Shown piece after piece: positions 21,083 through 32,655 of a stretch of 64,000 nt of DNA. Each line of letters begins with the position of its first letter. Position 1 is the stretch's first letter. The stretch lies in contig JAHNUO010000064.1 in NCBI GenBank assembly GCA_019787685.1, positions 1-64,000 of the forward strand, read 5' to 3'. Origin of the DNA: Chiua virens (taxonomy: Eukaryota > Basidiomycota > Agaricomycetes > Boletales > Boletaceae). The notes below the pieces were generated by a model, which was not told the origin of the DNA, did not search any database, and saw only the letters and a program-made list of their open reading frames with translations. The position numbers and the translations under genes are program-made.

Positions 21083-23110
21083 TCTCATTTTCCTAATCCC
21101 TTCCACAACAACTATTTCTGTCTCTTTTCTTTTCCACTCTGCCAATAATCTCCCTGACTTCAATGCTGCTTGTTGTCCCCATGCTACTTTTCTCATCACA
21201 TAATCAGTCTTTGTGAGTTCCCATCCTATCTTCACCATCTCTGATACATCTATGTTCTTGACTTTGTTGAACTTTCCAAGTATCTTTGTTAGCATTGCTA
21301 GTGGTGGTTGTCTTACATGCTCCCTAATCATCTCTTGAACCTCCTGAACCACTTGTTGTGCTTTTCTATCCCTCACTAAGTCTACGCATATGAAAAACAT
21401 GTCATTGATGATCCAACATGTTGCTGGCATGTTTTCTAGCTCTGCACATGCCTCATGTGGCTTCATCATGTATTCTTTCATCTTCAACCATCCATAATGT
21501 TCCACTTGTCCTGAACCTGTCATTAGTCTCTATCCTCTCTCTTTCCTTTACTCACTCTTCATTTTTCCTGTCCTTGCACGTTGTACTGCCGGTCTTTCTT
21601 CTTCTTCTATGTCTGACAATGTCTCCTTTTCTCTTCCTCGCTTTTCTCCCACCTTCACTTTACCTTCCTCTACCTCCATCATCTCTACTGCCAGTCTTCT
21701 GGGTGACACCAACTGGTTTGTCATTATTTCTTCTGATGCAGACTCTTCTTCTTGATCTCTTTTCTTCTCTTGTTCCTTCTCCTTCTCCTTTCCTATCATC
21801 ATGTTATGATTGTTAGTTGTGTCCATGTCATCTCTTCCTTTACTTTGTCCTTACCTTTTTCCTCTGATACCACTGGCAGCAACTTCATCATGACATCCTC
21901 TGGCAACTTTCCCACGAATTTTGCCAAGTCATCCGAGCATCCAGTTCCTCCAGAGATTGCCTGTCCTTTGTCCATCTGTGGAATCCAGTTCATGTTGATT
22001 TCTTCTTCTTCCTCTTGCTTCACTATTACCTCCATCTCTGAGTCCTTCACTCTACCCTCAGGATTTGACTTGATGCCTAAATACATTTATGAGCAGCACA
22101 ACTGTAGGGTACAGTTCTGCACAAACCTTCTCTGATCTCAAGCTTTCCTATCCCAATTCCCATCATCATCATGTCTTCTTCCTTCTTTTCGACTTTTACC
22201 ACCTTTTTTTCTGTTCTGCCAAGTCCATGTCCAGAGAACCTTGCTTGTCCTGAGATGCTTGCAATCTCATATTTTTCCAGTTCTGAGGATGGATAAAAGT
22301 GATGAAACCGTTTGATCCATGCTGGAACCTCTCCATTTTTTCCAAAGTCCTTTGAAATGTACATTGCTTGCTTGTCTGATTGTGCTCGTAATCCCTAGTA
22401 TTGTTGGATGTAATCTCTTATTATCATTATTATCATTTCTTTTTGGTTCACTTACATTCATTAACCCAGTCAATGTTTCAACCACGAGAGGACTTGCTCG
22501 ATACTCCTCTCCATCAGGAATCATTCCGAATGACTCCACCATTACTGTGTCTTCCATGAATTCCAACAGTCGCTTCATGACTTGTCCATTCTCCTTCATG
22601 ACTTGTTTTGCAACATTCTTCCTTGTCTATATGAATAATAAGTATTGATTGGTTTACTATGTTATGATGTATTGCTTGCTTTCTCATCCATCTCTGTCCT
22701 CACAAATGTCTTAGCTTGAATAAGTATACCTTACACTTGTGCCAAATGATATATTCTTACCGAGATTGAACTTGTAGATGTAAATCTGAATATGCTGATG
22801 GGTTGAAGCATGAGGATGTTTACATAGAAGACTTTCCATGAGATATGCTTACTAGATCTTGTTGAGCCTGAGATTCTGGAATTCTGAGAGGAAACAAGAG
22901 AAGAGAATGCACAAGTGTACCCTATACTTGTGCACAAGATCAGACATACCTTGCTTTCACAGTATTTGGTTTGTTTGTACTTGTTTGTACTGTACCTTGA
23001 TCAGGAAGGTGGTAGTTCAAGATAAAGAGACAATAGGTAGCATAGCCACATTTAGCCTCAGATATATATGTCCTTGTTTGCATGATTATGTAATCAGCTG
23101 AGTCAGCATT
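21083..23110 (-). CDS. Multi-exon gene A, shorter tandem paralogue, function unknown
   Basis: The minus strand carries a chain of open segments with GT-AG boundaries. The first exon lies at about 22985-23105 and aligns with the first exon of gene B (shared block near GTGGCTATGCT and ACCACCTTCCT). Later segments include about 22600-22270 (VAKQVMKENGQVMKRLLEF), 22330-22130, 22070-21830 (acidic) and, more loosely, 21826-21083 (Glu/Lys-rich, then helical). Introns at about 22860-22924, 22695-22762 and 22078-22127 each contain the recurrent palindrome. The exon order is approximate. No domain is recognised, and the low-complexity acidic stretches suggest a disordered nuclear protein. The last segments could be a separate gene. 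Confidence 0.4.
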
Positions 23111-23226
23111 GTGCACAAGTGTACCCTACAGTTATGTTGAGGTGAGCTGAGCTGAGCTGATATGATACAATGATAACATTGACAATGAGAATTCCAATAC
23201 AACTACAAGTATGCTAGTGTTTCATG

Positions 23227-26200
23227 TCAATCATGACTACCAGTAATGCAAGGACCAAATTGTGCATCCATCATGATCAGGAGCTTTGGTGTCTTTCCAT
23301 ACACTTCATCGTCATTGCCCACACCCCGCATTCCATGGTGTGTTCTAGTCCAGTTATTTGCTGCTTCCATATACTTCCCATCGAGGGTATACAATGCTGC
23401 CAGCCTCTCAATCATGTTCAACACATCTATTGAGTGAGGTTCTGTCTCCCAACTCCCAACCTCCTTAATGGTTTCTTCGAATGCCATAGGATCCTTTTCA
23501 TCTTCAACCACGTTTATGACATCTTCCAGGATACGCAACATGATTGGAATCCCATTCATGTCTGATGGCCAACTTTTCATCTCAAAGTTTGACCTGAACT
23601 TCATCCAAGTATACTCATCACCAGTGGCCTCCTCTGCTGCGCTGGCACTGCCAGTGGCATTGTCCTTAGGCTTGTTCAATCGTGAACGTTGTGCACGTGA
23701 TGCATTCTCCTCATCTTCTTCCAAGTCCCGCTCTACTTCAGAGATGGGACGCTTTGATGAGCCTGCCAGTGGTTGACTTGACTTGCCTTTGTTGACTAAA
23801 GACGGTTGGTCACATATATATGGCTGTGATGATCAATGCTTACTGGTAGCTTGTTCTTCTGTTCCATCTGCCATTTCCACATCCATCCTTTCCTCTGTCT
23901 CATTGTCAGAAGAATCTGCTACCACTTTGGCTATTGTGGTGGTCAGCTTTGTGCGTAAGTGTAGGGTACACTTGTGCTCACCTGGCTCTCGCATGTCATC
24001 TGTCAAATGGATGAATGGATGTATGAGTTAGCTTGGGCATTGATGAGAGGGTTTGTGCTTACTCTTGGCAGGAGATCTCCTCTTCTTGGCTGCTGCCCTC
24101 TTTGCAGCCACTTCTTTGTGTTTTCTGTTCAACTCATTTCGTACCATCCGTGTTGTCATTTCCACTGAGTTTGAGTCAGAGTCCAAGTTTGCTGCTTCTG
24201 AGTCACTGGAAGAGTCCGCTGCATGGTGGTATGCCATTCATAACCATGCTATGGTTGACTTTTGATATGCCACTCACATTCCATCTGCTCACGCATCTTT
24301 TGTCGAGTTTTCCGATCATACATGACAACCTTGTCTTTTTCCTTCATGACTTGTCTGCTACTTTCATCCGTGCCTTGGTATCATTCTCATCTTCTATCAT
24401 CAACTTCACATCCTTGAATGTTGTCATCTTCATGTGAGTCATTGGCTTCAATTGTTCTGCGTCTGTGATCGGCTCCCAGAATGATATCTCCTCATCAATG
24501 CTGACTGTTTTGGGCAGTGCCTTCTCAGGCATATATTCCAGCTTCATTTCAGCCATGCGCTCCAGGTTGAATACCAATTTGCTCGTGTTCAACTTTGGAT
24601 TTTCGAGGCGTGCTAGATGCTTTTCGCTCTCAATCATCATTGCCTGTGAGTGTCAATGTGCGTAAGTGTACCCTATCCTTGCGCACACCTCAAGCACTCA
24701 CATCACAAAGTGCATGCAAGGGCTTTGCAATCTTGTCTGACATCAGGCCTTCTTTGAGCAGACCCAAATGTTTGACTAGAACTAGTTCCACAACTTTCTG
24801 TACGGACTGAGTGTTCCGCTTCCGGGTCTCGTCGATATGTTCTATGCGAGCCACTTGATTTCCTCGGCTCTCACCATCAATTGCCTGTAGAATTATTGAA
24901 CCGTGATCGATGCGTTTCGCTACTGTATGTTTGTCTGGACGTTCTGTGATGTTGTCCCACCATACCATCGTGTTCTTGCCTGTGATGAAGGCACTGCTAC
25001 CCACAATCTTTCCCAGTGTCTCTCTGAGTGCCCAACCCTCTTTGGTGGCAAGCACTGGCTCACGCTCCTGTTCTATGCATAGAACAAACGGCCAAGTGTG
25101 TTTGATTAACGTTTCCACCTTCTTGATCGCATTCTTCTCTTCCCATGGCAGTGATGTCACATATAGCATCCGGCTGAAGTGCTCCATGTATTCAGTGTGG
25201 AGATCGTCATTCAGTTTTGCAGGCACTTCTGGCTTGGGACGATAGCTGACTTTTTCTATCATACGGTGATGCATCATCTTCTCTTTGTATGTTTTGACCT
25301 GCTGGGTGACATGAGGCACCAACAGTTTCGCTTCTTCGCTCTTCTGTAGCTTCTTGTCTCCCAACTTCAGTCCAAACTCTTTGATCCAATGTGAGATCGG
25401 AAGTAGATGACTTCGACGATACTTGACCAACAAGGACCAGAGCTGCCAGCCAGCCATGTGTGTCAGCCTGTGCGCAAGTGTACCCTACCATTGTGCACAT
25501 GTCCTCACCTTGTTCACTGCTTTGTCATCCAATTTCACCGTATGAAACAATGCAGACGTATAGTTCGTCCATGGACGAGACAACACTTCCTCTGAGTCCT
25601 TTTTCGTGGTCTTCACATCCCGTTGTTCTATCACCACTTTTGCCATAGGCTCTACAGAAATCACCAGCTGCAAGACTTTAGACAATGACTCACAATCATA
25701 AGTTTGATCGGTACGTACATCCATCACTACCGTCTCCAGGTTGATCTTCTCGTTCTTGTACAACTTTAGAATGTCTGGCAACAAGTACTTGTTTGGCAAA
25801 GGCAACATGCATGTCCATTGTGGTGCCATGTCCAACATGTAGCCTGTGCATAGCCAAGTCACTTTGGCTTCCATCCTGTCGACAATCTTCTTTTGCTCCT
25901 CATCTATGTTTGATGGAGGCTTTTCGACCATCTCAACACAATGGGACTTGACCCGAAACCAGTAGGTCTTCATCGCTGTGTCATACTCCTCTTTGTCCGT
26001 ATTGTGGTCTGACCCAAACTTTTCAAACACGCTGGGCGTTGCCAACAATGCCACAAAGTCTGCTGCCCATGTGTCCAAATACCACTTGTCCACAAAGTCG
26101 CACTCCATTGCCTCTATACTCATCTCATCTGCCTCTTTACACATGACTTTCGCATATTCCTTTTGTAGCACTTTTGGATCTATGTTGTGTGCTTTGGCTT

Positions 26201-28806
26201 CCTCTGCCACTGCCGCTACAGAACGAAGATCCATGGGCAAGGATAGGAATCGAAGTACATCTGCCATATGATCAGCAAATTTTTGCATCATCTGTAATCA
26301 ATGTCATCAGTTTTTCTGTGCTGGTTAACATCACAATCCTAGACTTACTCCACCAAACACAGGATTCCAGCTGAGTAGATGACGTGCCGTCAATCCAGCA
26401 CCAGCCTTGGTGCCATGAAAGTGCTTCCACCCAAGCAACTTTAATGCTGAGGTGTAGAGGCCTTCATCTTTCAACAGTTTGTACAATGAAGCTCTCGCTC
26501 CTAGCTGTGCACAAAGGCTTTGTGCATGTTTTCGGCGTTATTCAAGTGGCATCGAAGCCATCATTAGCAATACCTGTGACACTTTCACATCCTCAGTGTC
26601 CTCAAGGTTCGCAAGTGGTGCATTCGAGGCTAGATGATGATTTAGCATGAAGGGGTCTTCGCATTTTTCAATAGAGTCTGTGTGAGTGTGTGTGTGTCAG
26701 TTCTGTCCTGTGCCCAACTGTACCCTACACTTGTGCAGCCCACTCACCCATGTTGATAAATCGAACCAACCACACACCCTCCTTGTCAATCTTTTCTTTC
26801 ATATCTTTCAACATCTTCTCATATCTCTTTCGCTCCTCTGTTGTCAATGAGGGCTTCCTTAGCCACTTCGCAGCATGTTGGTATTTGTGATGGAAATGAC
26901 GCGATGCATGCTCGGTAGTCATGTAGTTCAGCCTATGATTTCCATTGAAAAGAACCGAGTTGTCCTCCTCTCCAAATTTTGACTTGTTCCATTCAACCTG
27001 GTTCGTGTATATCCCTTCATGCATTCCTGTCAACGAGCTGGTCTTCAACCATCCTTTCTTGACTCCTACAACGATCGCATTCTCTACTTTTCTATTCTGC
27101 AGCCCTTTGTTTTTGATCGACCGACTGAAGTTCTTGCAATACTTCAGGTCGATCTTGCGAGGATTGATCGTTTGCTTGACCATCGTTGGACCCTGGCCCA
27201 GATCATTGTCATCCAGGAAGGTCATCAAAGCATAACCCAGGGTTGCATCTTTCAAGTCTAGATGGATCTGTTCTATCATCTGTTCCAAGTCCTTTTTCTT
27301 CCCAGTCTTTTTTATAGGTATGTGTCAGTGTCGCCATTTATATATGACTACATAGCATGCTCACATCAGCTTTGCTTTTGCTGTGTTTTCTTGCTTTCTG
27401 AGTCCTCTTTTCACTTTGTTTTCCTTTGTTCTGTGCCGTGTGTCCATAAGTGTAGGGTACACTTGTGCAGCAAACATATGACTCACCTTTGACTTCTTGA
27501 GGCTAGCAGTGTCTTCTACCTCACTCCCTTCTTCTTCCGAGTCATCCACCTCCATTGGAACTTCTTTGGATTTTCCTTTGTCCTTTGTGGTGGTGGTCTG
27601 TGTGTGTGTGTGCATAAGTATAGCATACACTTGGGCACAATGATTCATAAAGTCAATCACCTTCGGTCGTTCAACAACCTCAATGTCATTCTGAAATGAT
27701 GTCTGAGCCATCATGTCTGTCTAAAGACTACATATGCTGATCACCTACCTCGGATCCTTCTGCCTCCAAGTCCTCCATCGCATGCTCTTGGGCACTCTGT
27801 GTTTGCATGTCTATATGAACATCCATGCCAATCATTTGACTTGAACAATACTCACTTGAAGTGCTCTCGTCATACCATCCGCACCATAGCCAAAATCTTC
27901 GCCTGACACATTGGTCATCCCTTTGCTTTTGATGGTCGGCTAGATCATATATGTGTTCTAAGTTGTGTATCTATGCACATATGACATGACACTCACTTGG
28001 ATTTTCTAGAAGTGAGTGTGTGCCAGCATAAGTGTATCCTACACTTGTGCACAAGCTTCATGTGAACTCACCTTGGTGGTGGTGGTGGTGGTGGTGGTGG
28101 TGGTGGCAGTAGGATCAGTCTCAGTAGTCTGGGTCATGGTTTCCTAGGCAGAGAAAGTGAATACAAAATACCGAGTTGTTGGCAAGTATGCTTACTTTAG
28201 TGATGCTGTCGTCCTAGAGTATGCGTCCATGCCAGCATAAGTGTACCCTACACTTGCACACACATGTGACCCAGACTTACCATAGTGTCAACCTCAATGT
28301 CAACATTGACTGCAGTGGAAGCGCTTTGCTATGATAGACATGCACATCAGCAATATGCCTTGTTGTTTGTGGCTTATACACTCACCATGGTAGTTGTGGG
28401 TGTAGTGTCCTGATCATGTGTGTGTAAGTGGTCTGTTGGATCTATGTATGAAACATACATACCATACCAGTGGATTCTGACTCCTAGAGTTCATGTGCAT
28501 AAGTGTACCCTACACTTGCACAGAGTCTGCACTTACTGTCATTTCAATGCCTTGGTTAATGGATTCCTACATTGATCTGCATAAGTGTACCCTGTACTTG
28601 TGCAGAGTCAGCACTCACAGTCATTTCAGCTATTGGGCTTTGTTTGTTGTTGTTTGGTTTCACTCCAAATGAGGAAGGTGGTGGTTCAGGATCAAGAAGT
28701 GTTTCAGCATAGCCACCCTGGTTTGAGTGTTGATGTCTGTGTATTGGCAGGATTATATAATTATTTCCCACGCTCACAACCTCAAATATCGACTGATTGA
28801 AGTACA
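23227..28806 (-). CDS. Multi-exon gene B, large protein of unknown function
   Basis: Coding segments follow one another on the minus strand with GT-AG junctions. First come small exons at 28806-28150, including a poly-Thr exon from a GGT repeat. Next are acidic segments near 27900-27480. The large exons are about 27315-26749, 26660-26352, 26291-25510, 25450-24712 and 24645-24280, and the last runs 23760-23227 (stop at 23227-23229). The exon at 27288-26749 contains NSVLFNGNHRLNYM, which resembles the G-x-[HR]-R box of ParB/Srx-like folds. The rest has no motif I know. Long uninterrupted exons and consistent splice sites suggest a real gene, not a relic. Exon limits are approximate, and one in-frame stop near 26540 may mark a missed intron. 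Confidence 0.45.
28075..28107. repeat. (GGT)n microsatellite in gene B
   Basis: About ten GGT units encode a run of Thr on the minus strand inside a small exon of gene B. Confidence 0.85.
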
Positions 28807-28869
28807 TTGTTGATTACATAACATTTTCCCACGCCCTGTGCGAAACTGTACCCTACACTTGTGCATACA

Positions 28870-29215
28870 CATGCTTGTTCAAATGTTGACCATACTGTTC
28901 ACCCAAGTCATTGCCTTGTAAAGTTATTCTTTTTGGGTTTGTAAAGTTTGAGTAGTTAGTGGATTGTCTGAGTCAATGTAAATTATGAGCTAGGTTTTAT
29001 CAATAAGTTAGAGTGGTCTGAAAGATACCTATCCAACACTTTTTTCACCTACCACATAATTTTTGGCTATTTCACTTGTGTCGGGTATATCTGTAACTGT
29101 CACTTACCAATACACTCCTTTCTTTTTTGCTTAATGAAACCATGTGACTTGCCTGGTGCCTCTGATCAATGTCCATATTTGGTATATACTACAATCAACA
29201 TGATGTATTCGTAGT
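28870..29215. other. No gene recognised
   Basis: This is AT-rich sequence between gene B and the satellite, without open frames or repeats I can support. It is where the promoter of gene B would lie. Confidence 0.4.
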
Positions 29216-30595
29216 GTTGCACACTCTGGTATGTTTGTTCCACAGCTGGTCGTTTCACTGCTTCGTACTTACTCTATGTAGTCTATTTGGGTACCATTCC
29301 CTGCTTTACATTGACCCAAAATGGCCCTGACATGTCCCAGTTACCCCACTCGCCTTGACCCCTTCAACCTCACATTCACTCTGGTATGTTCATTTCACTG
29401 CTGAGAGGTTCGTCACTCCATACTCACTTCATTGAGTGTATTTAAGTGCTATTCCTGCCTTTACATAGACCTGAAACAGCCCTGAAACAGCCCTGACACA
29501 TCCCAGTTACCCACTGGCCTTGACCCCCCTTTGGACCTCAAATTCTCTCTGGTACATCTGTTTCATTGCTGTTCATTTCATCACTTGCAAGGTACACAAC
29601 TTTACATCAACCCAAAATGGCCCTGACACATCCCAGTCACACCACTTGCCTCAATTCCTAGTATTTTAAAGTCTGGTCTGGTCTGGTTTTCCACAGTCCA
29701 AATAAGCCAACTGGACCAACACTGGTCCTAGAAAGGTCCTGGACCCTTGCAACCGCAACTGGACAAAAAAACACTGGTCCAAAATGGTCTTTTGATTGGT
29801 TGCAACCAGTTGCAACCAGCTTTGTGCAAAACCAGTCTTTTGACACCTATCCTGTGGAGATCATGATTAGTCATGATGAAATAGAATCTGCTATGGAACC
29901 CTGGCTACCTACTGACCCTTGGATCATAAGATTTGGCTCACACGATCAAATGATATGGCCATTTCCGGGTGGCATGTCAGTCAGAGGGGGTCTCAACTCG
30001 GTTTTTGTTGTAGAAATTCAAATAAAATACCTACAATTCTGAAAATATTGTGGGAAGTACCCATGGATAGGAGCTAAAGACCGGTCCACTAAAGGACCGG
30101 TTGCGACCTGTCTTTGACCTGTCTTTTATTTTTTCAAATCAAGGTAACTGGCAACTGGACTGGTCAGCAACTGGATGCAACTGCAACTGCAGTCCAGTTG
30201 CCTACCAGTCCAGTCCAGTCCAGTTTCCAGTCTTTTGAGCAGTCCTAGACTAGACTTCAAAACACTATCAACTCCCCTTCAACCTCAAATTCACTCTGGT
30301 ATGTCCATTTCATCACTGATCAATTCATCACTTTGTACTTGCTCTATTGAGTGTATTTAGGTGCTATTCCTACCTTTACACCAACCTGAAATGCCCCAAC
30401 ACATCCTGGTCACCCCACTCGCCTTGACCCTCCCTAGATCTTATTTTTGCTCTGGTACATTCATTTTGCTGTTGATCAATTTCTTGCTTTGTATTCACTC
30501 CATTATGTCTATTTAGCCACCATTCCTACCTTTACATTGACTTGAAATGGCCCCAACACATCCCAGCTACTCCTCTTGCCTCCCACTGGTCTTTT
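29216..30595 (+). repeat. Degenerate tandem repeat, about 155-167-bp period
   Basis: Five units start with a variant of CACTCTGGTA at 29222, 29377, 29544, 30292 and 30450. Other landmarks recur in the same order: TTTCACTGCT, GTGTATTTAGG, CTTTACAT, GGCCCTGACACATCCCAG, CGCCTTGACCC. Spacing is 155, 167, 131 (after removing the MITE) and 158 bases. Units are well diverged. The array is split by MITE M1 copy C. Confidence 0.75.
29659..30267 (+). mobile_element. MITE M1, copy C
   Basis: The 609-bp element has ends TAGTATTTTAAAGTC ... GACTTCAAAACACTA. Flanks TCAATTCC (29651-29658) and TCAACTCC (30268-30275) form an 8-bp duplication with one mismatch. It interrupts a satellite unit, which dates the MITE insertion after the satellite array. 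Confidence 0.88.
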
Positions 30596-30639
30596 TGGAA
30601 AACCAGTATTGGCCCTGAAGCCCCCCATTTGGGCCTACT

Positions 30640-31139
30640 TTCCATACTTTTTGCAGTATTTTAGGTAATTATTTAGAATGTCTACAATCAAAATCAAGTT
30701 TGTACCCCCTAAATATAACATCCAACCTGGAAATGGCTATTTATGAACCGATTCTCACAATTATTAGGCCCACAGCACACCAGGGGTCTATTCAACATTA
30801 CATACACTGATTACAAAGCATGAATCATGCGCAAATACCCATCTTGATTGTGATCTCTATTGCAGATGAGCAAATAAACCCTGTAGATAACATGTGATGC
30901 GAAAATAATGATATCTTGGTCATCTCAGGGCCGATTCCCACGGAAATTGGACGCCAAGAAAGGCAAGAATCTAATCTAAATTCGGTACACTAATGACTAA
31001 GCCGGTCTTTGCAAAACACCTGTCCGAACCGGTCCTAAAAAAGTTGTTAAAGTTGTCTGGACTGGTTTTTTGCGATTTTGGTCTGGTCCAGTTGCCTCAT
31101 TTGGACTGTGGAAAATTGGACCAGACCAGACTTTTAAAC
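30640..31139 (-). mobile_element. MITE M1, copy D, strongly diverged
   Basis: The right end (GGACTGTGGAAAATTGGACC ... AGACTTTTAAACACTA) matches M1 in reverse orientation. Further left, a block around 30650-30730 matches the M1 centre (TTTTAGGTAATT, GTCTACAATC). The left terminus is not recognisable, and some unrelated sequence lies between. This is the oldest-looking copy. Confidence 0.6.
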
Positions 31140-31140
31140 A

Positions 31141-31951
31141 CTACCAATGATCAGGAGAGTTGCATACATTATGTTTGGGCAGTTTGTCAAAACTCACAGT
31201 TTGAGTACATTGGATGGGATAGCAAGATGCTGCTTGACAGTGGAAAGGATGTGGTTGGGAAGTGTTGCAGACAAGGCTTGGATTGGGGTCCCTTTTGTAA
31301 GGAAAACCCAAAGTGATCCAAGCTTTCCATAGGCTGGTCAAAATGCATCTTCACCATAGTGGGAAAGACTTGCCATATGAATGTTGTGAGCCTCATCAAC
31401 ATGAGCATGACTAATCTTTTGCATGAATGGTCAGTCTTCACAAAGGAGGCAGGCAAGGCAAGGGAGATGATCCTTGTAATGTCCGAGTTGCTCAGGAGAG
31501 ACAATCAGATGGTAGAGCATGCCATTTCTTATGTTCTGTGTGGGCATCAGATGCATCAGTTTGAAGGCAGAAATAATTTGGAACTCAGACTCTCATTTAT
31601 AGGATACTAAGACTCACATTCCAAAGCTCCTTGTCATCTGCTGTATCCTCATTGATTGCAATTGTTTTGATGCCAAATCACTCACTCTTGAGGACCTAGA
31701 GTGCTATAATATTGGTGCAAGTACATTGGTAATTTTTCTATGGTCTTACCTGAGTCATTTGGAGCCATTTCAGTGGTGAGACAGTGATTGATATGTATTG
31801 TGTCTGGACATAGTAACAGTGGTATCAATAGACAGAGTGTCTTCCTGCTCCCGGTACCTGCGATAATGACAGAGTTGTGTCCATGTAGCATTACAAGTGA
31901 GGCTTCAAGCTGGAAAACCTGTAGAACAATGGGACCTTGAGTGAGAGCCAC
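31141..31951 (-). pseudogene. RecQ-like DEAH helicase remnant
   Basis: The minus strand shows, in order, QLEASLVMLHGHNSVIIAGT followed by GSRKT (a Walker A loop whose usual GSGKT has Arg in place of the second Gly), VDEAHNIH (Walker B/DEAH box, near 31386-31401) and IQALSATLPNHILS (helicase motif III), then PNIMYATLLIIG. Frame changes and stops lie between them. This set and order match superfamily-2 RecQ-type helicases, which are multi-copy in basidiomycete genomes. The fragment is cut at one side by the G2 LTR (32067) and at the other by MITE copy D. The helicase C-terminal domain is missing. Confidence 0.6.
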
Positions 31952-32066
31952 AATGACCAGGCATGCCCGGTATGCATCAAGCTCATCATCACTGTCAAGA
32001 TTTTCCAGGAAGTCACATGGAAGTCATTCATTGATAGTGGTGAGATTGATCAAGTCAGACTCAGAC

Positions 32067-32638
32067 TGTTATGATAGTTCCATGTAGGACCTATCATAGC
32101 CACAAAAGCGCTAAGTAACAAGTGGCTGCAATAACTCAAACAACCATCACTTGATATGTGGCGTGCTGTAGAGTTCAAGAGGATTGTTGGTCAGTGGTTA
32201 TTGCTACCAACAAGACGAAAGTGACTTAGGAGGTTTCCTAAGTTGTCCAGTTGAAAATCTATACTCTTGGGACCAAGGTACAAGTGGTGACTTCTAGAAA
32301 GTCCAAGGAGAAGTCAAGTATACTCAGCTAGATTGCAGAGAACAAGACTAGTGTACAGGAGTAACTTGACAGGCTATTTACATATATGTAAGAGAACACA
32401 CACAGACCAGTGGATAAACGGGTGACCATGAAGATCAGAAATAAGACAATTGGTCAAAAGGGATGGTTTGATGTGAAGGCAATGAATGATGACAAGAAGT
32501 AAATGAGTAAGTGTTCGGGTTGAACCGATGCTTAAGTAAGTGCTTAAAATATAAAAGATACGGATGAATGTAGAGAGATACCTGAAGTATCAAGCATAGT
32601 GAAGTAGTACAAATGAGAGAAAGAAAAGAATCGTAACA
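32067..32638 (-). repeat. G2 3' LTR (family L1)
   Basis: In plus orientation it runs TGTTATGATAGTTCC ... AATCGTAACA (572 bp), followed by the complement of the polypurine tract (ACCCCCCAAG). A candidate TATA segment is near 32380. Confidence 0.88.
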
Positions 32639-32655
32639 TTACCCCCCAAGTACAA

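Larger units (their letters stand above)
22100..28860 (-). repeat. Fifteen copies of a 17-bp palindrome in introns
   Basis: The core AAGTGTA-CCC-TACACTT (or with GGG) is an inverted repeat with a 3-base centre, usually extended to about 30 bp by GTGCA and TGCAC. Cores lie at 22100, 22722, 22913, 23117, 23957, 24664, 25476, 26716, 27448, 27616, 28030, 28239, 28501, 28583 and 28844 (start positions). At least eleven are inside GT-AG introns of the minus-strand genes A and B, some of them introns of only 50-60 nt. I saw no copy elsewhere in the window. Exons around the copies are unrelated to each other. Confidence 0.9.

Noticed and set aside
28075..28107. GGT run as an independent regulatory element
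   Set aside because: It lies in a predicted exon and encodes poly-Thr; a simple microsatellite explains it.
22100..28860. The regularly recurring short palindromes look a little like a CRISPR array
   Set aside because: Spacing ranges from tens to over a thousand bases, the intervening sequence is coding, the sites coincide with splice-bounded introns, and the genome is eukaryotic.
30996..31316. Plus-strand ORF spanning MITE copy D and the helicase remnant
   Set aside because: It fuses MITE sequence with the antisense of a clearly recognisable helicase, so it is chance.
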